From positions 1 to 25,630 of the forward strand of contig JBAWZV010000014.1 in assembly GCA_037142875.1 (NCBI GenBank): DNA of 25,630 nucleotides, given 5' to 3'. Positions 6,013 to 13,335 of the stretch are shown here, piece after piece. The stretch is from PALSA-600 sp037142875 (lineage in GTDB: Bacteria > Actinomycetota > Thermoleophilia > Gaiellales > Gaiellaceae). Under the pieces are notes generated by a model that saw nothing but the letters and a program-made list of their open reading frames with translations, did not search any database and was not told where the DNA came from. Numbering within the stretch: position 1 is the first letter of the stretch; the number at the start of each line of letters is the position of its first letter. The position numbers and the translations under genes are program-made.

Positions 6013-7565
6013 AGCCGCTCTCGCCCGAGTTCGTCGCCTACACCTGGGCGACCCCGAGTGACGAGGTCGCGAAGATCGCCGGGATCGACGTATCGCAGGT
6101 CGTCCGCTACGACCAGAACACCCCGCCGCTCCCGCTCGCCTCGACGCGCCCAGGCACGATCGCGAAGGCGCTCGCCGGGATCAGCGGCTACCCGCCGGGC
6201 GGCTACCACGAGCTGCGCGACGCGATCGCGGCCTACAACGGCGTCTCACCCGACCAGATCGTGCTCGGTGTCGGCGCCGATGACCTGATCCTGCTCTGCG
6301 CCCGCGTCTTCGCCGGCCCCGGTGACACGATCGCGATCCCGGCCGCGCCGACCTACCCGCTCTACCGCATCGCCGCCCAGCTCGCCGGTGCCGACGTCGC
6401 CGTCTGTGCCCTCGACGGCTCCGGCGCCGACAGCGCGGCGCTCACCTTCGCCTGCCGCCCAAACAGCCCCGACGGCGCGATCCGCCCGCTTCCCGACGCC
6501 CGCCCGCTCATCGTCGACGAGGCCTACATGGAGTACTACGGCGAGACGGCGATCCCGCTGCTCGACCAGGGCGACGTGATCGTGCTGCGCACCTTCTCCA
6601 AGGCGTTTGGCCTGGCCGGTGCCCGCATCGGCTACGCGCTTGCCTCCCCGGAGCTTGCCGCCGAGCTGAACGCCCGCCAGGCGCCGGCGCCCGTCTCCTC
6701 GCTTGCCGCTGCGCTTGCAGTCGCAGCGCTCGCCTCACCGCCCGACGTCCAGCCTGTCATTGCCGAGCGCGAGCGGCTTGCATCCTCGCTGCGGGCACTC
6801 GGCCTTGAGCCGCTGCCGTCGCAGGCGAACTTCGTCTTCGTCCCGTTCGACAACGGCCGCGAGATCGCCGACCGGCTGCTGCGCCAGGGGCTCGTCGTGC
6901 GCGCCTACGACAACGGCATCCGCATCACGATCCGCGACGAGGCCGACGACAACCTCGTCGTCGAGAAGCTCGCCCGGGTGCTCGACCGGCCCTCGCCCGT
7001 CACCGCGGTCGCGGGACGCACCTCCCGCCACCTGCGCGCGACGGCCGAGACACGCATCGCCGTGCGCCTCGGCCTCGACGGCTCGAGCCGCGTTGCCGTG
7101 CAGACCGGCGGCGGCATCTACGACCACTTCCTCGAGCAGCTCGCCTTCCACGCCGGGCTCGACCTGATCGTCGAGGCCTCCGGAGACCTCGAGACCGGCG
7201 ACCACCACACCGTCGAGGACACCGCGCTCGCCTTCGGTGAGGCGCTTGACCGCGCCCTCGGCGATCGCCGAGGGATCGCCCGCTACGGCGACGCCGTCGT
7301 GCCGATGGACGACGCGCTCGCGCGCGCCGCCGTCGACCTCGGCGGGCGCCCCTACGCCGAGCTCTCGTTCGAGACGGAGCCTGGGATGGCCGCACACTTC
7401 TTCACCTCGCTTGCGCAGGCCGCCCGGATGGCGATCCACATCGAGGCGACCGGCCGCGACGCCCACCACACCGCCGAGGCCGCCTACAAGGCTGTCGGCC
7501 GCGCACTCAAGACCGCGATCGGTGTCGAGTCGAGCGGCATTCCGTCAACGAAGGGACTCCTGTGA
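6009..7565 (+). CDS. hisCB: Fused histidinol-phosphate aminotransferase / imidazoleglycerol-phosphate dehydratase
   Basis: One 518-residue chain carries two consecutive enzymes. Residues 1-327 form a fold-type I PLP aminotransferase of the HisC type: YPPGGYHELRDAIAAY, GVGADDLI, D170 in IVDEAY, the PLP lysine K198 in TFSKAFGLAGARIGYA, and GIRITIRD. A Pro/Ala/Thr linker of about 12 residues follows. Residues 340-518 form a complete HisB dehydratase with GGGIYDHFLEQLAFH, both metal-binding repeats HHTVED (399-404) and HHTAEA (486-491), and the family ending GIPSTKGLL. HisB makes imidazole-acetol phosphate, which HisC aminates, so the fusion joins steps seven and eight in reverse order. The HisC half has short loops around RPNSPDG. 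There is no stop or frameshift at the junction. It overlaps hisD (ATGA) and hisH (GTGA). Confidence 0.94.
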   Translation: MKPLSPEFVAYTWATPSDEVAKIAGIDVSQVVRYDQNTPPLPLASTRPGTIAKALAGISGYPPGGYHELRDAIAAYNGVSPDQIVLGVGADDLILLCARVFAGPGDTIAIPAAPTYPLYRIAAQLAGADVAVCALDGSGADSAALTFACRPNSPDGAIRPLPDARPLIVDEAYMEYYGETAIPLLDQGDVIVLRTFSKAFGLAGARIGYALASPELAAELNARQAPAPVSSLAAALAVAALASPPDVQPVIAERERLASSLRALGLEPLPSQANFVFVPFDNGREIADRLLRQGLVVRAYDNGIRITIRDEADDNLVVEKLARVLDRPSPVTAVAGRTSRHLRATAETRIAVRLGLDGSSRVAVQTGGGIYDHFLEQLAFHAGLDLIVEASGDLETGDHHTVEDTALAFGEALDRALGDRRGIARYGDAVVPMDDALARAAVDLGGRPYAELSFETEPGMAAHFFTSLAQAARMAIHIEATGRDAHHTAEAAYKAVGRALKTAIGVESSGIPSTKGLL

Positions 7566-8116
7566 AGGTCGCCATCTGCGACTACCGCGCCGGGAACATC
7601 CGGTCGGTCGAGATCGCCCTGCGGCGCCTCGGCGCCGAGATCGTCGGGAACGCGCTCACCGCCGACCTCACCGTCCTGCCGGGCGTCGGCTCCGCGCACA
7701 CAGCGATGGAGGAGCTGCGCACGCAGGGCCTCGACGAGATCCTGCGCCAGCGGATCGCCGAGAACCGGCCCGTGCTTGGCATCTGCCTTGGCCTCCAGCT
7801 TGCCGTCGAGTGGTCGGAGGAGGACGGCGGCGTCGAGGGGCTCTCGCTCCTGCCCGGCAAGGCCTACCGGCTGCGCGAGGGCCGCATCCCACGCATTGGC
7901 TGGGCTGTCGTCGACGGGCCCGCCTACTACTTCGCCCACTCCTACGCCGTCGAAACACCGGCCGCGACCTCGTGGTCGGACGGCATCGTCGCCGAGGCGC
8001 GCTCCGGCTCCTTCCTTGGCGTGCAGTTTCACCCGGAGAAGAGCGGCGCTGCTGGCGCTCGCTACCTCGACGGCGTGCTGCGGGAAGTGAGGGAACGATC
8101 ACTCTCCCGCGCCTGA
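7562..8116 (+). CDS. hisH: Imidazole glycerol phosphate synthase, glutaminase subunit HisH
   Basis: HisH is the class-I glutamine amidotransferase that feeds ammonia to HisF for making IGP and AICAR. The 184 residues include the nucleophile C75 in VLGICLGLQL, the H157/E159 pair in GVQFHPEKS, DYRAGNIRSVEIALRRLG at the N-terminus, LPGVGSA, and YFAHSYAV. The segment that often reads PHMGWN is PRIGWAVV here; its Gly-Trp is kept. The length is slightly under the usual 200 or so. GTG 7562 overlaps the hisCB stop (GTGA), implying translational coupling. The 3' end overlaps the inferred hisF start by about 19 bp. Confidence 0.94.
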   Translation: MKVAICDYRAGNIRSVEIALRRLGAEIVGNALTADLTVLPGVGSAHTAMEELRTQGLDEILRQRIAENRPVLGICLGLQLAVEWSEEDGGVEGLSLLPGKAYRLREGRIPRIGWAVVDGPAYYFAHSYAVETPAATSWSDGIVAEARSGSFLGVQFHPEKSGAAGARYLDGVLREVRERSLSRA

Positions 8117-8841
8117 TCCCCTGCCTCGACGTCGCGGGCGGCCGCGTCGTCAAGGGCATCAAGTTTCAGGACCTCCGCGACGTTGGCGATCCTGTCGAGC
8201 TCGGCGCGGCGTACTCCGACCGCGGCGCCGACGAGCTCGTCTTCCTCGACGTGAAGGCGACCCTGGACGAGCGCGACACCCTCGTCGGTGTCGTCCGGCG
8301 CGTCGCCGAGCAGCTCGCGATCCCGTTCACGGTCGGCGGCGGCATCCGCTCGGTTGCCGACGCCGACGCGCTCCTCTCCGCGGGCGCCGACAAGGTCTCG
8401 GTCAACTCGGCGGCGCTCGCAAGCCCGTCGCTCCTCTCCGACCTTGCCGCCCGGCTCGGCTCGCAGGCGGTCGTCATCGCGATCGACACCGAGCGCGGCT
8501 TCGTCAAGACTCGCGCCGGTACCACCGAGACCGCCCGCCGCACCGTCGACTGGGCCAAGGAGGCCGAGGAGCGGGGCGCGGGCGAGATCCTGCTCACCTC
8601 GATCGACGCCGACGGCACCCGCCAGGGCTACGACCTCGAGATCACTGCCGCCGTCGTAGCAGCCGTCTCGGTTCCCGTGATCGCCTCGGGCGGCGCGGGT
8701 GGGGCAGCGCACGTCGCCGCCGCGCTCGAGGTCGCTCAGGCCGCACTGCTTGCCTCGATCCTGCACGAGGACCCGGAGCGGCTCACGTCGCTGCGGGCCG
8801 AACTCCGACAACTGGGGGTACCGCTCCGTGACGCAACCTGA
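8098..8841 (+). CDS. hisF: Imidazole glycerol phosphate synthase, cyclase subunit HisF
   Basis: HisF uses ammonia from HisH to turn PRFAR into IGP and AICAR. The (beta/alpha)8 barrel has D11 (IPCLDVAGGRVVKG) and D130 (VVIAIDTERG) as catalytic acids, GGGIRS, EILLTSIDADG and IASGGAG. No ATG, GTG or TTG lies near the proper start. ATC 8098 is chosen because it puts R5, D11, E46, K99 and D130 at the same numbers as Thermotoga maritima HisF, and because GAGGG (8089-8093) lies four bases upstream. ACG 8095 and CTG 8113 (CTGA with the hisH stop) are alternatives, but CTG would remove the conserved gate residue R5. The end overlaps hisIE by 14 bp. Confidence 0.92.
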   Translation: MTLPRLIPCLDVAGGRVVKGIKFQDLRDVGDPVELGAAYSDRGADELVFLDVKATLDERDTLVGVVRRVAEQLAIPFTVGGGIRSVADADALLSAGADKVSVNSAALASPSLLSDLAARLGSQAVVIAIDTERGFVKTRAGTTETARRTVDWAKEAEERGAGEILLTSIDADGTRQGYDLEITAAVVAAVSVPVIASGGAGGAAHVAAALEVAQAALLASILHEDPERLTSLRAELRQLGVPLRDAT

Positions 8842-9379
8842 CCTTCGCCCCGTGATCGTTCAGGACGCCGCCTCCGGCCGCGTCCTCATGCTCGCCTGGA
8901 TGGACGACGAGGCCGAACGCCGCACCCGCGAGTCCGGCCAGGGCTGGTTCTGGAGCCGCTCCCGCCAGGAGTACTGGCACAAGGGCGCAACCTCCGGCAA
9001 CACGCTTGCCGTCGTCGAGCTACGCGACGACTGCGACGGCGACGCGCTCCTGATGCGCGTCGACCCCGCCGGGCCGGTGTGCCACACCGGGTCGCTCTCG
9101 TGCTTCGCACCGGGTCTCTGGCGGACGATCAGCGAGCGCGCACTCACGCGCCCCGAGGGGTCGTACACCACCACGCTCCTCGAGGCCGGCACGAAGGCCT
9201 GCGCGCAGAAGGTCGGCGAGGAGGGCGTCGAGGTCGCACTCGCGTCGCTTGCCGAGACCGACGAGCGTGTCATCTCCGAGGCAGCCGACCTGCTCTACCA
9301 CCTGTACGTCCTGCTCGCCGCGCGCGGTCTCGACGTCGCCGCGGTCGAGGACGAGCTGGCGCGGCGCACCCGCGGCTGA
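8828..9379 (+). CDS. hisIE: Bifunctional phosphoribosyl-AMP cyclohydrolase / phosphoribosyl-ATP pyrophosphatase HisIE
   Basis: This enzyme carries out steps two and three of the pathway: the HisE part hydrolyses PR-ATP and the HisI part opens the adenine ring of PR-AMP. Residues 1 to about 100 are HisI, with VLMLAWMDDEA, FWSRSRQEYWHKGATSGN and the metal-binding stretch DDCDGDALLMRVDPAGPVCH. Residues about 110-183 are HisE, with SYTTTLLEAGTKACAQKVGE and EVALASLA, then EAADLLYHLYVLL, a MazG-like helical fold. GTG 8828 is chosen because HisI similarity starts within a few residues and GGGGG (8814-8818) is well spaced. It overlaps hisF by 14 bp and is the last gene of the his operon. Confidence 0.94.
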   Translation: MTQPDLRPVIVQDAASGRVLMLAWMDDEAERRTRESGQGWFWSRSRQEYWHKGATSGNTLAVVELRDDCDGDALLMRVDPAGPVCHTGSLSCFAPGLWRTISERALTRPEGSYTTTLLEAGTKACAQKVGEEGVEVALASLAETDERVISEAADLLYHLYVLLAARGLDVAAVEDELARRTRG

Positions 9380-9415
9380 GGCCGGAGCAGCGGCGCGAAA
9401 GCGTCACAGCTGACA

Positions 9416-9430
9416 GACCGCGTAGCGGTC
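9416..9430. terminator. Possible hairpin between the convergent his and arg operons
   Basis: A perfect 6-bp inverted repeat, GACCGC and GCGGTC with a GTA loop, lies in the 62-bp gap between the hisIE and argF stops. No T tract follows on either strand, so it is at best a weak or factor-assisted bidirectional terminator. Confidence 0.25.
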
Positions 9431-9441
9431 GAGGGAGAGCC

Positions 9442-10335
9442 CTAGCCGAGTAGCAAGGCGAGCAGCGCCTTCTGCACGTGCAGGCGGTTCTCGGCCTCGT
9501 CCCAGACAGCCGAGCGCGGGCCGTAGAGCGTCTCGGCGGCGATCTCCTCGCCGGGATGCGCAGGCAGGCAGTGCAGCACGATCGCGTCCGACGAGCCGAG
9601 CGCGACGAGCGAGTCGTCGAGGCGGTACGGCTCGAGGTCGCGCAGACGCCGCTCGCGCTCCTCCTCCTGGCCGAGTGAGACCCAGATGTCCGTCACCAGT
9701 ACGTTCGCGCCACGGGCGGCCTCGCGCGGGTCGCGGACGAGTGTCAGCGGCGTGTCGGCGGGCGGGTCGTAGCCCTCGGGGCACGCGGCGACGACCTCCA
9801 TCCCCGTCAGGGCGGCGAGGTGGGCCAGGGACACGAGCACGTTCGTGCCGTCGCCGACCCACGCGACCTTGACGCCCTCGAGGGAGCCGAAGCGCTCACG
9901 GATCGTCATCGCGTCGGCGAGCGCCTGGCACGGATGCTCAACCGAGGTGAGCGCGTTGATCACCGGGATGTCGGCGGCGTCGGCCCACTGCTCGAGCTCG
10001 TCGTGGGAGAGCACCCGAATCGCGAGCGCGTCGAGGTAGCGCGACAGCACGTGAGCGGTGTCGCTGAGCGACTCGCCACGCGAGAGCTGCAGCTCCTGCG
10101 GCGTGAGCGTCACGAAGCCGCCGCCGAGCTGGATCGAGGCGACCCCGAACGAGATGCGCGTGCGCGTCGACGGTTGCGAGAAGATCAGGCCCAGGCTCTT
10201 GCCCGGCAGCCGCGGTGTGCGGTCGACCTTGAGCACCGATGCGAGGTCGAGGATCGCCTCGGCCTCGGCGGGGACGAGGTCGGTGATCCGCAGCAGGTCA
10301 CGGCCGGAGAGCGAGACGGGAAGCGGAGCCTTCAT
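9442..10335 (-). CDS. argF: Ornithine carbamoyltransferase ArgF
   Basis: ArgF transfers the carbamoyl group from carbamoyl phosphate to ornithine, giving citrulline. The 297-residue protein has the carbamoyl-phosphate site STRTR (about 56-60, in SQPSTRTRISFG), HPCQALAD (about 134-141), the ornithine-binding TDIWVSLGQEEE loop and HCLPAHPGEEI (about 254-264). Gln replaces the usual Lys before PSTRTR. The ATG at 10335 overlaps the argH stop as ATGA. It is the last gene of the arg operon, whereas argF often precedes argR in actinobacterial arg clusters. It ends 62 bp from convergent hisIE. Confidence 0.95.
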   Translation of the reverse strand: MKAPLPVSLSGRDLLRITDLVPAEAEAILDLASVLKVDRTPRLPGKSLGLIFSQPSTRTRISFGVASIQLGGGFVTLTPQELQLSRGESLSDTAHVLSRYLDALAIRVLSHDELEQWADAADIPVINALTSVEHPCQALADAMTIRERFGSLEGVKVAWVGDGTNVLVSLAHLAALTGMEVVAACPEGYDPPADTPLTLVRDPREAARGANVLVTDIWVSLGQEEERERRLRDLEPYRLDDSLVALGSSDAIVLHCLPAHPGEEIAAETLYGPRSAVWDEAENRLHVQKALLALLLG

Positions 10336-11549
10336 CGCCAGCGGTCCTTCGCCGCCGAGACCGCTGCCCCTACGTCGATCCCGCGCGCAGCGAGCGACGC
10401 GGAGTCGGCGGGCGCGGTGAAGGTGCCGTCGTGGACGGTCGCTGCGACCTGCTCGTGGGCGTCGCGGAACGGGAGTCCCTGGCGTACGAGATCCTCGGCC
10501 GCGTCCGTTGCGCGCATGAGGGGGTCGGCGCAGGCGGCCGCCATCCGCTCGCGGTCGAAGGCGAGGCCGTCGACGAGCACGGTGAGCGCGGCCAGCGCAC
10601 CCTCTGCGTCGCGGCGCGCGGCGAAGACGGGCGGCTTGTCCTCCTGCAGGTCGCGGTTGTAGGCAAGCGGCAGGCCCTTGACGGTCGCAAGCAGCCCGGT
10701 CAGCCGGCCGATCGCGGTACCGGTCTTGCCGCGGGCGAGCTCGGCGGGGTCGGCGTTCAGCTTCTGCGGCATCATCGACGAGCCGGTCGAGGCGTTCTCG
10801 GGCAGCCGGGCGAAGCCGAACTCGCTCGTCGTCCACAGGACGATCTCCTCGCCGATCCGTGAGAGATGCGTGAACAGAACGGCGCACGCGTAGAGGTAGT
10901 CGAGGGCGAAGTCGCGGTCGGCGACAGCGTCGATCGTGTTGCGCATCGGGTCGGGCGGGGCCGGGAGCCGGAGCGTCGACCCCGCAAGCGCACCGCCACC
11001 GAGCGGCGAGGGAGCAGCCTGCTCACCGGCAAAGCGAAGCCGCGCGCGGTCGCGCTCGAGCATCTCGACCCAGGCGAGCAGGTGGTGGCCGGTCGTGACG
11101 GGGATCGCCCTCTGCAGGTGCGTGTAGCCCGGCATCGGCGTGTCGGCCTCCTCGGCGGCGCGGCGCAGGATCATCTGGGCAAAGGCCGTGATCGCCGCCT
11201 CGGCCTCGGTGCAGGCATGGGCGACGTAGAGCCGGAAGGCGGCGGCGACCTGGTCGTTGCGCGACCGGCCCGCATGGATCTTGCGCCCGACATCGCCGAG
11301 CAGCCGCTCGATCGCCGAGTGGACGTCCTCGTCGGCCTCGGTCAGGTCGGCCACGGTGATCGCCGCGAGCCGAGCCTCGACATCGGCAAGCTCCGCGTCG
11401 TCGAGCAGCCCTGCCGCGACCAGGCGACGGGCGTGGACGAGCGTGCCCTGAAGGTCGTAGGGGAGAAGCTCCGTGTCGTCGGCGCGCAGGAACGCCCACA
11501 CCTCGGGTGCGAGCGCCGTTCCGACGCGGCCGCCCCAGAGCGTCGTCAC
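10332..11549 (-). CDS. argH: Argininosuccinate lyase ArgH
   Basis: ArgH splits argininosuccinate into arginine and fumarate, the last step of the pathway. The 405 residues show the fumarase/aspartase superfamily segments: DVHSAIERLL, GRKIHAGRSRNDQVAAAFRL, PGYTHLQRAIP (with the catalytic-region His) and the flexible signature loop GSSMMPQKLNADPAELARGK. The loop reads KLN where most enzymes have KKN, which still fits the family signature. The protein is shorter than the usual roughly 460 because the C-terminal part is trimmed. GTG 11549 overlaps the argG stop (GTGA), and the end overlaps argF (ATGA). Confidence 0.95.
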   Translation of the reverse strand: MTTLWGGRVGTALAPEVWAFLRADDTELLPYDLQGTLVHARRLVAAGLLDDAELADVEARLAAITVADLTEADEDVHSAIERLLGDVGRKIHAGRSRNDQVAAAFRLYVAHACTEAEAAITAFAQMILRRAAEEADTPMPGYTHLQRAIPVTTGHHLLAWVEMLERDRARLRFAGEQAAPSPLGGGALAGSTLRLPAPPDPMRNTIDAVADRDFALDYLYACAVLFTHLSRIGEEIVLWTTSEFGFARLPENASTGSSMMPQKLNADPAELARGKTGTAIGRLTGLLATVKGLPLAYNRDLQEDKPPVFAARRDAEGALAALTVLVDGLAFDRERMAAACADPLMRATDAAEDLVRQGLPFRDAHEQVAATVHDGTFTAPADSASLAARGIDVGAAVSAAKDRWR

Positions 11550-12874
11550 GAGCCGAGCTCCAGCGGATCCGACGGCGGTGCGGGCGGGGCGAGCCGCAGC
11601 TTGCGCTGCACGTCGAGCATCCGCCGCGTGTCGTCGATGTCGTTTCGCTGCATCGCGAGCTGGCCGATCCGGTCGGAGGCGGTGAACGCCGTCGTGCTCC
11701 GCTCCATCGAGAGCCGCTCCGGGTCGTAGGTGACGGCCTCGCCCGAGGTGTCGAGGATCGTGTAGTCGTCGCCCCGCCGCAGCTCAACCGAGACCTCGCC
11801 GGTGACGACCGCAGCGACCCACCGCTGCAGCGAGTCGCGCAGCATCAGCGCCTGCGGGTCGAACCAGCGGCCCTCGTAGAGCAGCCGGCCGAGGCGGCGG
11901 CCGTCGACGGCGTAGCGCTCGAGCGTCTCCTCGTTATGGATCGCCGTCAGCAGCCGCTCGTAGGCGAGGTGGAGGAGCGCCATCCCGGGCGCCTCGTAGA
12001 TCCCGCGGCTCTTCGCCTCGATGATCCGGTTCTCGATCTGGTCGGACATGCCGAGCCCGTGGCGGCCGCCGATCTCGTTGGCGCGCAGCACCAGGGCGAC
12101 CGGGTCGGGCAGCTCCTCACCGTTGATCGCAACCGGGATGCCGTTTTCGAAGCGCACGGTGACCGTCTCCGGCTCGATCCCGTCGGCCCAGGGGGCGACG
12201 CCCATGATCGGGGAGACGATCTTCATGCTCGTCGAGAGGTGCTCGAGATCCTTCGCCTCGTGCGTCGAGCCGAGCATGTTCGAGTCGGTCGAGTACGCCT
12301 TCTCCACCGAGGTGCTCTGCGGGAAGCCGCGTGAGACGAGCCACTCGCTCATCTCGGTGCGGCCGCCGAGCTCGGCGACGAAGTCCGCGTCGAGCCACGG
12401 CTTGTAGATCCGCAACGCCGGGTTCGCGAGCAGGCCGTAGCGGTAGAAGCGCTCGATGTCGTTGCCCTTGTAGGTCGATCCGTCGCCCCAGACGCCGACG
12501 CCGTGGTCGCGCATCGCCTGCACGAGCAGCGTCCCGGTGACCGCGCGGCCAAGCGGGGTCGTGTTGAAGTAGCGCCGGCCCGCCGTTGAGATGTGGAAGG
12601 CGCCGCACTGCAGCGCGGCGAGGCCTTCCCGGGCGAGGGCGTCGCGACAGTCGACGAGCACCGCGTCCTCGGCGCCGTAGGCCCGGGCCTTGTCGGGGAT
12701 CGCGGCGACGTCCGGCTCGTCGGGCTGGCCGAGGTCGGCGGTGAAGGCGTACGGGATCGCACCCTTCTCGCGCATCCAGGCAAGCGCGCAGCAGGTGTCG
12801 AGGCCGCCCGAGAAGGCGATGCCGACCCTCTCGCCGACAGGCAGCGAGCCGAGGATGACGCGGTTGTCGGTCAC
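11546..12874 (-). CDS. argG: Argininosuccinate synthase ArgG, long E. coli-type
   Basis: ArgG condenses citrulline with aspartate using ATP. The N-type ATP pyrophosphatase motif FSGGLDTCCALAWM is near residue 20. Long stretches match the pattern I recall for E. coli ArgG: GQPDEPDVAAIP, RYFNTTPLGRAVTGT, WGDGSTYKGNDIERFYRYGL, EKAYSTDSNMLG and SDQIENRIIEAKSRGIYEAP. With 442 residues it falls in this longer subtype (about 447) rather than the shorter one of about 400 that I associate with most actinobacteria. GTG 12874 overlaps the argR stop (GTGA). The base composition looks like that of its neighbours, so any transfer would be old. Confidence 0.95.
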   Translation of the reverse strand: MTDNRVILGSLPVGERVGIAFSGGLDTCCALAWMREKGAIPYAFTADLGQPDEPDVAAIPDKARAYGAEDAVLVDCRDALAREGLAALQCGAFHISTAGRRYFNTTPLGRAVTGTLLVQAMRDHGVGVWGDGSTYKGNDIERFYRYGLLANPALRIYKPWLDADFVAELGGRTEMSEWLVSRGFPQSTSVEKAYSTDSNMLGSTHEAKDLEHLSTSMKIVSPIMGVAPWADGIEPETVTVRFENGIPVAINGEELPDPVALVLRANEIGGRHGLGMSDQIENRIIEAKSRGIYEAPGMALLHLAYERLLTAIHNEETLERYAVDGRRLGRLLYEGRWFDPQALMLRDSLQRWVAAVVTGEVSVELRRGDDYTILDTSGEAVTYDPERLSMERSTTAFTASDRIGQLAMQRNDIDDTRRMLDVQRKLRLAPPAPPSDPLELGS

Positions 12875-13335
12875 TGGTCACCCTCCAGGTGGTGGCGGAA
12901 CTGCTCCTCCAGAGCGGCGCCGGTGGCACCGTCGGAGGCGGCAACGAAGACGGTGTTCTCGCCGGCGATCGTGCCGGCGACGTCGGCGAGGCCGGCCTCG
13001 TCGATCGCGTAGGCAAGGGGTGCGGCGAGGCCGTTGTGGGTCGTGATCACGAGGATCTGCCCCGACGGGGTCATCGCAAGTGCCCAGCGCCGGAGGGCGG
13101 CGGCGACCTCCTCGATCCGCCGCAGGTCGGCGGCACCCGGAAGCGCGTAGACGAGGCGGCCGTTGCCGTTGCGAACCTTGACGAGGCCGAGCGCAGCGAT
13201 GTCGCGCGACACGGTCGCCTGCACGGTGTCGATCCCCTCGGTGCGTAGCGCGTCGGCAAGGTCGGCCTGCGTCGAGAGGTGTTTGTCCTCGACGATCCGC
13301 AGGATCTTCTGCTGCCGCGCGACCTTCGTCGTCAT
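12871..13335 (-). CDS. argR: Arginine repressor ArgR
   Basis: ArgR is the hexameric arginine-sensing repressor. Residues 1-70 are the winged helix, with RQQKILRIVEDKHLSTQADL and TVQATVSRDIAALGLVKV. Residues 80-154 are the oligomerization and arginine-binding domain. There the usual GTIAGDDT reads GTIAGENT, with E126 and N127 in place of the two acidic residues that contact arginine in characterised ArgR proteins. The gene sits in the middle of the operon it presumably controls, between argD and argG, with ATGA and GTGA overlaps, so it is made in proportion to the enzymes. The likely target is the argC/carA intergenic operator. Confidence 0.93.
   Translation of the reverse strand: MTTKVARQQKILRIVEDKHLSTQADLADALRTEGIDTVQATVSRDIAALGLVKVRNGNGRLVYALPGAADLRRIEEVAAALRRWALAMTPSGQILVITTHNGLAAPLAYAIDEAGLADVAGTIAGENTVFVAASDGATGAALEEQFRHHLEGDQ

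Noticed and set aside
8113..8116. CTG 8113 (CTGA) as the hisF start
   Set aside because: It would remove the conserved Arg at position 5 and much of the first beta strand; ATC 8098 fits the family better.
12117..13016. 299-codon minus-strand frame overlapping argG and argR in another phase
   Set aside because: Arg-rich out-of-phase reading of argG; the argG frame carries all the conserved motifs.
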